Source: Candidatus Delongbacteria bacterium (GTDB taxonomy: Bacteria; Delongbacteria; UBA4055). From it: a stretch of 37,141 nt of DNA. Positions within the stretch are counted from its first letter, which is position 1; each line of letters begins with the position of its first letter. The position numbers and the translations under genes were made by a program. The DNA lies in NCBI GenBank assembly GCA_016938535.1, contig JAFGUL010000120.1, positions 1-37,141 of the forward strand, given 5' to 3'. The notes beneath the pieces are model-generated. The model was given only the letters and a program-made list of their open reading frames with translations, did no database searches and had not been told where the DNA came from. Below are positions 8,601 to 14,467 of this stretch, piece after piece.

Positions 8601-8987
8601 TGAATTATGTGCTCTAACTTCGATTTTACCGCTTATTATATCATTCACGAAGTCCAAAATACCTTTTTCGACCTCCTCGGAATATTTTGCCTCTTTTATA
8701 TCCTGAATGAACCACTTCATAAATTCGTCTTTGGCTTTGTTTTCATCTCCAAAATATAAAAGTCCTTTCCTTTGCGCCTCAGCAAACATGCCGTCAACAT
8801 TGATGCCGACAAGGATTCTTATTTCTTTAACATCTTTCAAATAAGGCTGAAGGGCGAAATAACCCGAAGAGCGGAAATATCCTACTACCGCATGGAAAGC
8901 GTAAAGGTCTTTCATGTTCTGAATTATGCCTGTGAATTTACTGAATAAGCTTCGTTCGTCTGAGTTTGTAAAAAATTTAGTGCTCAT
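5685..8987 (-). CDS. PLD-nuclease / SNF2-type helicase fusion
   Basis: From the ATG at 8987 the protein has 1100 aa. Residues 1-200 form a phospholipase-D-like domain with one HKD-type motif (HAKFYLF, 133-139, and GSSNLT, 155-160). A superfamily 2 helicase follows: GLGKT (281-285), DEAH (362-365), SATP (403-406), and a second RecA domain with QRLGRVNRIGG (795-805). The C-terminal 250 residues are charged and helical. A TTG at 9017 extends the frame, but it overlaps the -10 of the promoter, so 8987 is the better start. Single-HKD PLD domains often cut DNA as dimers, so this is a good candidate for the effector or translocase partner of the methyltransferase. Separate SNF2 helicase, PLD and methylase proteins occur in DISARM, but its DrmA and DrmB are not seen here. 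Confidence 0.88.
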   Translation of the reverse strand: MSTKFFTNSDERSLFSKFTGIIQNMKDLYAFHAVVGYFRSSGYFALQPYLKDVKEIRILVGINVDGMFAEAQRKGLLYFGDENKAKDEFMKWFIQDIKEAKYSEEVEKGILDFVNDIISGKIEVRAHNSKKIHAKFYLFLPEKHSEHSDGWVIMGSSNLTDAGMGIKKSPNYEMNIALKDFDDVEFTKEEFKNLWAQSTTILPADIQKFKDKTHIDRIFTPYELYLKFLMEYFGKNIDYDPDTVGDLPKTYKKLSYQVDAVNEGFQMLLDHNGFFLADVVGLGKTVVAAMIAKRFLIANGSLNTKILVIYPPAIEKNWKTTFKMFGIDKHAKFITNGRLDVIADNKSLDYWAKEDYDLILVDEAHRYRNHTSKMFENLQRICKAKRNGDGLVAGKDKKVILISATPLNNSPTDLYYQLLLFQDARRSTLAVNNLQTFFGPIIAEYKNILRSQEEKPDLDRIRKLYEIIREKIITNITVRRTRRDLKNYPKYFEDITAQGIIFPEIAVPRAVKYNMSAKLSKLFHHSLFYLTDNDKINYNRYQAIRYLNKDLREKYYEQAVLVSKSLAGIMKTLMVKRLESSFVAFRISLQNLAQSTQRMIDMFENKKILIAPDLKLNDLYEKGYSIEEIENIIIEMSIENPRNNIFEPDDFDPKFIEGLKKDNQLLNELIHDWSKVIEDPKLDAFFESFKGRFFDPEENVSGKLVIFTESKDTADYLEGKIEEELKTKVLNISSKNRKKLFETIQENFDANYIGSQKDDYKVLISTDVLAEGINLHRANIVINYDTPWNATRLMQRLGRVNRIGGISKMVYSYNFYPSQEGDEEIKLYKNALVKLQGFHSAFGEDAKIFTHEEMVEQFKLFKEGMKDDEDKRLLYLRLIREFKDTNPIEFKRIKQFPLKARTARIAKDAEKSFAADSTVVFLKSQYKTEFYIANGTSEVKPLTFIEAAEYFEAKSNEFGFELPKFHYDHVSAAFDTFEKDFLGTATETAASKDKSDAISAQAKKFLREHKGLISRKEVKQSCENLIELIENGTFTSLPNEIRKLKRKKDKKEITDGQVDNLILQYAKKFQVAVPESDETEIKAVNADVSPEIVISETFIG

Positions 8988-9016
8988 ATCTGTCCCGGTT
9001 ATTTTCGTACTCCTCA

Positions 9017-9045
9017 AATATATTCCTTATCTGAGCTTTAATCAA
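9017..9045 (-). promoter_or_regulatory. Promoter of the helicase-methyltransferase unit
   Basis: On the minus strand, TTGATT (9040-9045) is followed after 17 nt by TATATT (9017-9022). Transcription would start near 9010, leaving a short leader of about 23 nt before the ATG at 8987. This places the restriction-type genes under their own promoter, although they could also be read from fic. Confidence 0.65.
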
Positions 9046-9084
9046 AAGAAATTTTATGTTTTATTTGCGTTACTTCACCTATAC

Positions 9085-10191
9085 TCACGAATTGCTTTGT
9101 AACGAGTAGCTTGTGCTTCTTCCGCCCGGCGAGTCTTTTATCAGAATGCCTTTGGCAATAAGATCATTTATATCTCTGAGAGCTGTATCATCAGAGCATT
9201 TTGTTATCTTTGCCCATTTCTTTGTGGTGAGTTTTCCTTTTATTCCGTCCAGGATCATATTCAGCATTTTTTTCTGTCTCTGATTGATAATTAGAGCGCT
9301 GTTGTCTTTCCAGAAATTATATTTAAAAAGCACGCTGTTCAGACTTCTATCGGCTGAATCCAGAGCTTTATCCAAGCATTGAAGAAACCATTCGAGCCAG
9401 TCAGTAATATCAAGGCCGCCCTTTTGTGTTCTTTCAAGGATATCGTAATAACTTTTTCTTAATCTGCTGATCTGAGCCGACATGCTGTAATACCTGTTCG
9501 GTGTACGATCCGATCTTGTAAGAAGCATATCCGTGACTGCCCTAGCGATCCTTCCGTTCCCGTCATCGAAAGGGTGTAAAGTAACGAACCATAAATGTGC
9601 TATACCCGACCTTATCACTTCATCAGAGGTTTTATTCCCGTTTATCCAGGCAAAAAATCTTTTCATTTCTTTTTCAAGCATTTCTGCCGGTGGAGCCTGA
9701 TAGTGGATCTTTTCTCTGCCTATCGGTCCTGAAACTACCTGCATAGGTCCTTTTTCGTCCTTTCTCCAGTCACCGACTGTGATCCTGAACATACCGCTGC
9801 GGCCGGTTGGAAAAAGTGCCGAATGCCAGCCGAACAATCTTTCTGAAGTCAGAGGGTCAGAATAATTTCTTGTTGCATCCAGCATCATTTCGACAATTCC
9901 TTCAACATTTCTGTCCGGAATTGCAGTTCCAGAATAATCAATGCCGAGATGTCTTGCGAGAGATGATCTGACCTGTTCGGGATCGAGTATTTCTCCCTCT
10001 ATCTCGGACGACTTGATTATATCGTTTGAGAGATTCTCTATCAAAGCTTCATTCTGAAGATCCAGACCGATCGAGGCCGTTTTACCTTTAAGTATCCCCT
10101 GCTTGTTCCTGACCGAACTGAGTAAATTAAGGATACGCGAACTGTCCCATTCAAATTCCGGCCAGTTGGTATTTTCATATATGAACTTCAC
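9085..10191 (-). CDS. Fic-domain protein with N-terminal DUF4172 and C-terminal winged helix
   Basis: The 368-aa protein has an N-terminal segment typical of DUF4172, an inhibitory-helix motif of the (S/T)xxxE(G/N) type (SSEIEGE, 61-67), a complete Fic motif HPFDDGNGR (206-214) and a C-terminal winged-helix region (about 300-368). Fic proteins transfer AMP or other nucleotide moieties to proteins. With both the catalytic His and the inhibitory Glu present, this should be an active but self-restrained enzyme. Start is GTG at 10191, with GGAGA about 8 nt upstream. The upstream region has two copies of TGCGGAGAATAA and a palindrome around the -10, which suggests that the winged helix represses its own gene. 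Fic proteins are common companions of restriction loci; whether it modifies the helicase or methylase is unknown. Confidence 0.92.
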   Translation of the reverse strand: MKFIYENTNWPEFEWDSSRILNLLSSVRNKQGILKGKTASIGLDLQNEALIENLSNDIIKSSEIEGEILDPEQVRSSLARHLGIDYSGTAIPDRNVEGIVEMMLDATRNYSDPLTSERLFGWHSALFPTGRSGMFRITVGDWRKDEKGPMQVVSGPIGREKIHYQAPPAEMLEKEMKRFFAWINGNKTSDEVIRSGIAHLWFVTLHPFDDGNGRIARAVTDMLLTRSDRTPNRYYSMSAQISRLRKSYYDILERTQKGGLDITDWLEWFLQCLDKALDSADRSLNSVLFKYNFWKDNSALIINQRQKKMLNMILDGIKGKLTTKKWAKITKCSDDTALRDINDLIAKGILIKDSPGGRSTSYSLQSNS

Positions 10192-10194
10192 GAA

Positions 10195-10240
10195 TTATTC
10201 TCCGCATTATTTGCGGTAAATATACCGCTTATTCTCCGCA
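10195..10240. promoter_or_regulatory. Operator cluster upstream of fic
   Basis: TTATTCTCCGCA occurs at 10195-10206 and 10229-10240, which reads TGCGGAGAATAA on the coding strand. Between the copies lies the inverted repeat GCGGTA (10213-10218) / TACCGC (10223-10228). The left copy contains the ribosome site of fic, the palindrome encloses its -10, and the right copy lies in the -35/-10 spacer. This arrangement would let one DNA-binding protein block both promoter and start. The likely candidates are the Fic winged helix or the WYL protein. Confidence 0.6.
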
Positions 10241-10247
10241 AAAGCAA
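10219..10247 (-). promoter_or_regulatory. Promoter of fic
   Basis: On the minus strand, TTGCTT (10242-10247) is followed after 17 nt by TATATT (10219-10224). The -10 sits at the centre of the GCGGTA/TACCGC palindrome. The promoter fills the 63-bp gap between the WYL gene stop and the fic GTG. Confidence 0.65.
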
Positions 10248-10254
10248 GTTTTTG

Positions 10255-11298
10255 CTACTCCCCGAACTTCTCCGCCATCTCCCGTATCTTGTCCTGCCAC
10301 TGCTTTCTGAGTGCGGGAGGCGAAACGATCTCCGCGCTGGTGCCGAAGGAGAGTGCTCTTGATATGAGCTCGACGCTTCCGTTTTCGGGATAGTCTATTC
10401 TGATCTGAACATACTTCCTGCCCTTAGAGTCCTTTTCTACTGTGGTGAACTGCTTCTGGTGCCAGACGAGTTCGGTAGCATCGTCCGCAGCTGTTCCGTA
10501 AATGTTGATAACTGCTCTTTTTATGTCCTCGTCCATATAGATCCCGAAGCTTTCGGTAAAGCTGTAATCGGGCACATCAGAGGTAAAATATTCGCCTTTC
10601 AGCAGCCTGGAATTTTTGATATGCGCAACTTTGTATATTCTTACTGTATTGTAACTGTCTCCGCGTTTTTTATCGGACCCGTGGTAAAGTGCCGCGAGAT
10701 ACCATTTGCCGTTATAGTAAACGAGCTTCAAAGGCTGAACTTTGACCGTATTCCTGAAATATCTGTACTCGAGAAGGTTCTCGGTCTCCATGCTCGAAAT
10801 GATCTTTTCGCATACTTCCTTATAATGGGGTCTGTTGCCGAGATGATAGTGTCCCGAAACATAGTAATCTATCTTTTTGTAAAGTTTTCTCTGTCTGTGA
10901 TCGGTAAGTTCTTCAAGTATCTGGAGCACCTTGGCGTAATCTCTCGGTTCTGATGAAGTTAACCTTTCTGTTCCGTACGGAGGAAAAAAATACTTGCTGT
11001 TTATCATACTTCTGACAAAAGCGTAAAAGAAGAGAAAATCGTCCTTTATCATCAGTTTTTTGTAATGATCAAGCATTTCTGTCCTTGCTTCCTTTTTTGT
11101 TCTGTCGATCGTGTACCAGTCGTTCTCCCTGTCGTATTTTACGGAAAGATAAATCTTGAGATCTGCTATGAAGCGTGTGAATGTCCTTTCGCTTATGCCG
11201 CAGTCCCTTATAAAATTCTCTTTAATGATATGACCCCTGCCTGTAAGTTCGGTTAAAGCGGCAAGAACTCTCTCGATGGTGTATTTTTCGGCGGCCAT
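10255..11298 (-). CDS. WYL-domain transcriptional regulator
   Basis: The 347-aa protein starts with a helix-turn-helix (about 1-60: a recognition helix around SERTFTRFIADLK). It has a WYL core at about 165-235, including VQPLKLVYYNGKWYLAAL, and a C-terminal dimerisation-type extension (about 255-340). WYL regulators bind small ligands or nucleic acid and control defence operons in several systems (for example BrxR of BREX and CapW of CBASS). ATG at 11298 has GGGAGA about 8 nt upstream. It is the first gene of the accessory block and borders the housekeeping region. It may control fic, the helicase-methyltransferase unit or itself. Confidence 0.9.
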   Translation of the reverse strand: MAAEKYTIERVLAALTELTGRGHIIKENFIRDCGISERTFTRFIADLKIYLSVKYDRENDWYTIDRTKKEARTEMLDHYKKLMIKDDFLFFYAFVRSMINSKYFFPPYGTERLTSSEPRDYAKVLQILEELTDHRQRKLYKKIDYYVSGHYHLGNRPHYKEVCEKIISSMETENLLEYRYFRNTVKVQPLKLVYYNGKWYLAALYHGSDKKRGDSYNTVRIYKVAHIKNSRLLKGEYFTSDVPDYSFTESFGIYMDEDIKRAVINIYGTAADDATELVWHQKQFTTVEKDSKGRKYVQIRIDYPENGSVELISRALSFGTSAEIVSPPALRKQWQDKIREMAEKFGE

Positions 11299-11330
11299 TA
11301 TATGTCTCCCTGATTAGTGAATGTGACCGT

Positions 11331-11359
11331 AATTTACTATTTTCGCAAAACAAAGTCAA
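11331..11359 (-). promoter_or_regulatory. Promoter of the WYL regulator gene
   Basis: On the minus strand, TTGACT (11354-11359) is followed after 17 nt by TAAATT (11331-11336). The predicted leader is about 25 nt and the ribosome site GGGAGA follows it. The 130-bp gap to the divergent peptidase gene holds no other clear feature. Confidence 0.6.
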
Positions 11360-11428
11360 ACTGTTATGATTTTTATTCAGATTTACTGATAAATTGATTA
11401 TATTCCATGTAAAATTTCGGAGAAGGAG

Positions 11429-12352
11429 ATGAAAACATATTCGATAGCGATACACGGCGGTGCGGGGGCTATTCCGAAGAATGTACCGGATAAAGATAAA
11501 ACTATATACCTTGAAGCTCTAAATGAAATTCTGAAGTACGGGAACGGCCTTCTCCGCTCGGGACGGACTGCATTGGATACTGCGGAACTTGTTGTGAATA
11601 AATTTGAGGAATGTCCTCTTTTCAACGCTGGAATTGGTGCGGTTTTCAACAGTGAGGGCAAGAACGAGCTTGACGCTGCGGTGATGGATGGAAGGGACAG
11701 AAGCTGCGGAGCGGTTACCTGCGTGACACGGATAAAGAACCCTGTAAGCCTGGCAAGGCTGGTCATGGAGAAGAGCGGTCACATTCTGCTGTGCGGTATG
11801 GGAGCCGAGCAGTTCGCAAAAGAGCACGGTGTGAAATTCGTGCGTAACTCTTACTTCTTTACGCAGAAAAGATATGACCAGTGGGAGAAAGTCAGTAAAG
11901 CCGGCATTACAGCTCTTGACCACTCATCAGACCTGACAGATTCTGCTAAGGGTACAGTTGGAGCAGTAGCGAGAGACATTTACGGGGATCTTGCGGCGGC
12001 CACTTCAACCGGTGGCATGACGAACAAGAAATACGGCCGGATAGGTGACACTCCGATAATAGGTTCGGGCACTTTTGCCGATAACTCGACCTGCGCGGTT
12101 TCGTGCACCGGAACAGGCGAGGAATTCATGCGTACGGTTGCGGGTCATGAGATCCACGCGCTGATGAAATATTCAGGTTTAAGCTTAAAAGAAGCGGCGG
12201 AGAAATTCGTCTTCGGTACATTAAAACCTGATACAGGCGGAATAATAGCTGTTGATAAAGAAGGGAACACTGTCTGCCCTTTCAATTCGAAAGGCATGTA
12301 CCGCGGACAGGCGGACTCGGAAGGTATGTTCCAAGTAAAGATATGGGAGTAG
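11429..12352 (+). CDS. iaaA: Isoaspartyl peptidase / L-asparaginase (Ntn hydrolase)
   Basis: The 307-aa protein begins with AIHGGAGAIP and contains GTVGAVARD, in which Thr176 is the expected autocatalytic cleavage site and nucleophile. GDTPIIGSGTFAD and GTGE complete the type-2 asparaginase signature. Such enzymes split into alpha and beta chains and remove beta-aspartyl residues from peptides or hydrolyse asparagine. No signal peptide is seen, so it is cytoplasmic. The start has GGAGA about 6 nt upstream. An AEC transporter gene follows after 7 bp, so the pair is probably co-transcribed and may link peptide or amino acid recycling with export. Confidence 0.93.
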   Translation: MKTYSIAIHGGAGAIPKNVPDKDKTIYLEALNEILKYGNGLLRSGRTALDTAELVVNKFEECPLFNAGIGAVFNSEGKNELDAAVMDGRDRSCGAVTCVTRIKNPVSLARLVMEKSGHILLCGMGAEQFAKEHGVKFVRNSYFFTQKRYDQWEKVSKAGITALDHSSDLTDSAKGTVGAVARDIYGDLAAATSTGGMTNKKYGRIGDTPIIGSGTFADNSTCAVSCTGTGEEFMRTVAGHEIHALMKYSGLSLKEAAEKFVFGTLKPDTGGIIAVDKEGNTVCPFNSKGMYRGQADSEGMFQVKIWE

Positions 12353-12359
12353 ATAAAAA

Positions 12360-13313
12360 ATGCACAATCAGATAATTTTTCAGCAGATATCGATACTGAC
12401 ACTCCTCGCACTGACAGGTTATGCGGCACAGAAATTCAGAATGTTCCCTGACGGGTTTCATCTCGGACTGAACAAGCTTGTTATGAAGATCACTCTTCCT
12501 CTGATGATATTCACTTCACTTTCAAAGATCGAATTTTCACTTGAAGTAATTAAAAGCTCAGCTTTCGTTCTGATTTTCGCTTATGTTTCAATGTTCTTAC
12601 TTCTTGCCGCAGGCACACTGACCGGAAAACTTCTCAGGCTCAAGGGAGGCACATATACCGTACATCAGCTTCATACTACTTTCGGCAATATCGCTTTTCT
12701 CGGCTACCCTCTGATAGATTCGCTTTTTCCCGGAGGCAAAGGTCTTTTCTACGCGGTAATTTATCATATCGCATTAGAATCAGTTCTCTGGACTATCGGC
12801 ATTATAATATTCAATAAAGGCAAAAGCGTCAGCCTCGGACGAAGTCTTATGCATCTGATCAATCCGAATACTTTCGCATTCGTACTGGGCATTACAGCTT
12901 TCATTTTCCGGATCAGGCTCCCCTACATTCCTGATAAAACGATGACCGGGCTTGGAAGTACTACACTTTATCTTTCAATGATATATATCGGAATAACTTT
13001 AAGCAGTATAAGCATAAAAGGCACCTTAAAGGAATCATCTATCTATGTTCTGACACTCACGAAAATGATACTGGTTCCCGCTGTTCTGATATTTCTGATA
13101 GATGTTATTCTAAGCCTGACAGGATTAACTATGGACACTACTGCGAAAGCCGTGACCGTTCTTCAGACAGCCATGCCGTGCATGGCCACGATAGTCATAA
13201 TGGCCGGTAATTTTAATTCAGACGCGGATCTTGCGGCAAAGAATTTCTTCTTAACAACTGTATTGAGTGTATTTACGATGCCTCTGGTTTACTGGCTGAT
13301 AGAGATCATCTGA
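12360..13313 (+). CDS. AEC-family membrane transporter
   Basis: The 317-aa protein is almost wholly hydrophobic, with about ten membrane segments. It carries the auxin-efflux-carrier family pattern, including TTFGNIAFLGYPLIDSLF near residues 105-122 and a C-terminal half rich in TAMPCMATIVIMAGN. Members move organic acids, amino acids or hormones out of the cell. Substrate cannot be told from sequence. It starts 7 bp after the peptidase gene, with a GGGAG site inside that gene's end. Its last 8 bp overlap the 3' end of mraY on the other strand. Confidence 0.88.
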   Translation: MHNQIIFQQISILTLLALTGYAAQKFRMFPDGFHLGLNKLVMKITLPLMIFTSLSKIEFSLEVIKSSAFVLIFAYVSMFLLLAAGTLTGKLLRLKGGTYTVHQLHTTFGNIAFLGYPLIDSLFPGGKGLFYAVIYHIALESVLWTIGIIIFNKGKSVSLGRSLMHLINPNTFAFVLGITAFIFRIRLPYIPDKTMTGLGSTTLYLSMIYIGITLSSISIKGTLKESSIYVLTLTKMILVPAVLIFLIDVILSLTGLTMDTTAKAVTVLQTAMPCMATIVIMAGNFNSDADLAAKNFFLTTVLSVFTMPLVYWLIEII

Positions 13314-14415
13314 TCTTGATAGAGGCTATGCTTACGAGCGCGAGTATGATGCTCACTATCCAGAATCTCTGAACAATTTTGGGCTCCGACATTCCCCTGA
13401 ACTGGAAAGTGTGGTGTATGGGTGCTCTGAAAAATATTCTTCTTCCCAGCCATTTTATGCCTATTTTTTCCTGAATGAGCACTGAGAACGCCTCGGCCAC
13501 GAATATGCCTCCGGCTATCACAAAAAGAAGTTCCTGCTTTACAAGAAGCACGGTTACTCCAAGAAGTCCGCCGATAGCCATTGAGCCTGTATCGCCCATG
13601 AACACGGTCGCCGGATAACAGTTGTACCACAAAAATCCCAGCCCGGCACCAAAAAGCGCGGCCATTATGATCGTGAGCTCTCCCGTCCCGGGAACGAAGT
13701 TCAAAAGAAGGTATTTTGAATAGACCGCATTTCCGATCAGGTACGCGAAAAGGCCGTAAACACCGCCTGTGACTATCGAAGGAACTGTTACCAGCCCGTC
13801 AAGTCCGTCAGCGAAATTTACCGCATTCGATATCGAAAGCATGGTTATTATAACGAACACTATATAGAAACCGCCGAGATCCACGGAAAAATTCCCCTTG
13901 AGGAACGGGACCGTTATTCTAGATACTATACCTTCGGGAAAGGGTGTATAACTGCTGTTCGTAAGTATCCATGCCAGTCCGCCGGCGAAAAGAGCCTGCA
14001 GAACGATCTTTGTCATCTGAGACATGCCCTTGTCGCTGTTCTTATGCTTTATTTTGTCTATATCGTCCTTTGCGCCTATCAGACCGTACCAGATTATTGC
14101 AGCCAGCGGGACCAGTGAAAAGACAGATGTGAGATCGCTCCATAAAAGTATGGATACAATTAGAGAAAGGATCAGTATCAGCCCGCCCATCACAGGCGTT
14201 CCTTTTTTGTCGCTGACTCCGATCTCACCGTATTCTCTGACCACATCCCTGATGCCTTTTCTGTACAGCCATTTTATGATCATATTCCCGAAAACGAGTG
14301 AAACGAAAAGCGCGGTTATCATAGCTCCGATAGAACGGAAAGAGATCGAATTGAACAGCCTGAAAAATGACAGCGCGGGGTAATCTCTTGATAAAAATGA
14401 AAGGTAGTAGAACAT
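13306..14415 (-). CDS. mraY: Phospho-N-acetylmuramoyl-pentapeptide transferase (MraY)
   Basis: The 369-aa integral membrane enzyme transfers phospho-MurNAc-pentapeptide to undecaprenyl phosphate, forming lipid I of peptidoglycan synthesis. Visible signature elements are GTPVMGG, GAKDDIDK (about 115-122, the aspartate pair), NFADGLDGL (200-208), FMGDTGSMA and a late HHTFQ histidine cluster. Length is normal. It normally lies in a mur/division cluster; here it stands after the exonuclease-helicase gene with a 52-bp gap and has no mur neighbours. Its ribosome site is weak (CCGGAAA). Its 3' end overlaps the convergent transporter by 8 bp. Confidence 0.95.
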   Translation of the reverse strand: MFYYLSFLSRDYPALSFFRLFNSISFRSIGAMITALFVSLVFGNMIIKWLYRKGIRDVVREYGEIGVSDKKGTPVMGGLILILSLIVSILLWSDLTSVFSLVPLAAIIWYGLIGAKDDIDKIKHKNSDKGMSQMTKIVLQALFAGGLAWILTNSSYTPFPEGIVSRITVPFLKGNFSVDLGGFYIVFVIITMLSISNAVNFADGLDGLVTVPSIVTGGVYGLFAYLIGNAVYSKYLLLNFVPGTGELTIIMAALFGAGLGFLWYNCYPATVFMGDTGSMAIGGLLGVTVLLVKQELLFVIAGGIFVAEAFSVLIQEKIGIKWLGRRIFFRAPIHHTFQFRGMSEPKIVQRFWIVSIILALVSIASIKIR

Positions 14416-14467
14416 TTTATTTCCGGTTCTTTTTTAACTCACAGAGAATGATAAACAAATAATCAGT

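Noticed and set aside
8988..9017. TTG start at 9017 for the helicase
   Set aside because: It overlaps the -10 of a good promoter, and the ATG at 8987 begins the conserved-looking N-terminus.
10459..10953. 164-codon plus-strand frame inside the WYL gene
   Set aside because: It lies wholly antisense to a well-supported gene, has no recognisable domain and no proper ribosome site.
13303..13316. AGATCA/TGATCT palindrome as a bidirectional terminator at the AEC-mraY junction
   Set aside because: The centre is only 2 nt, so a hairpin is strained, and no T-run follows on either strand.
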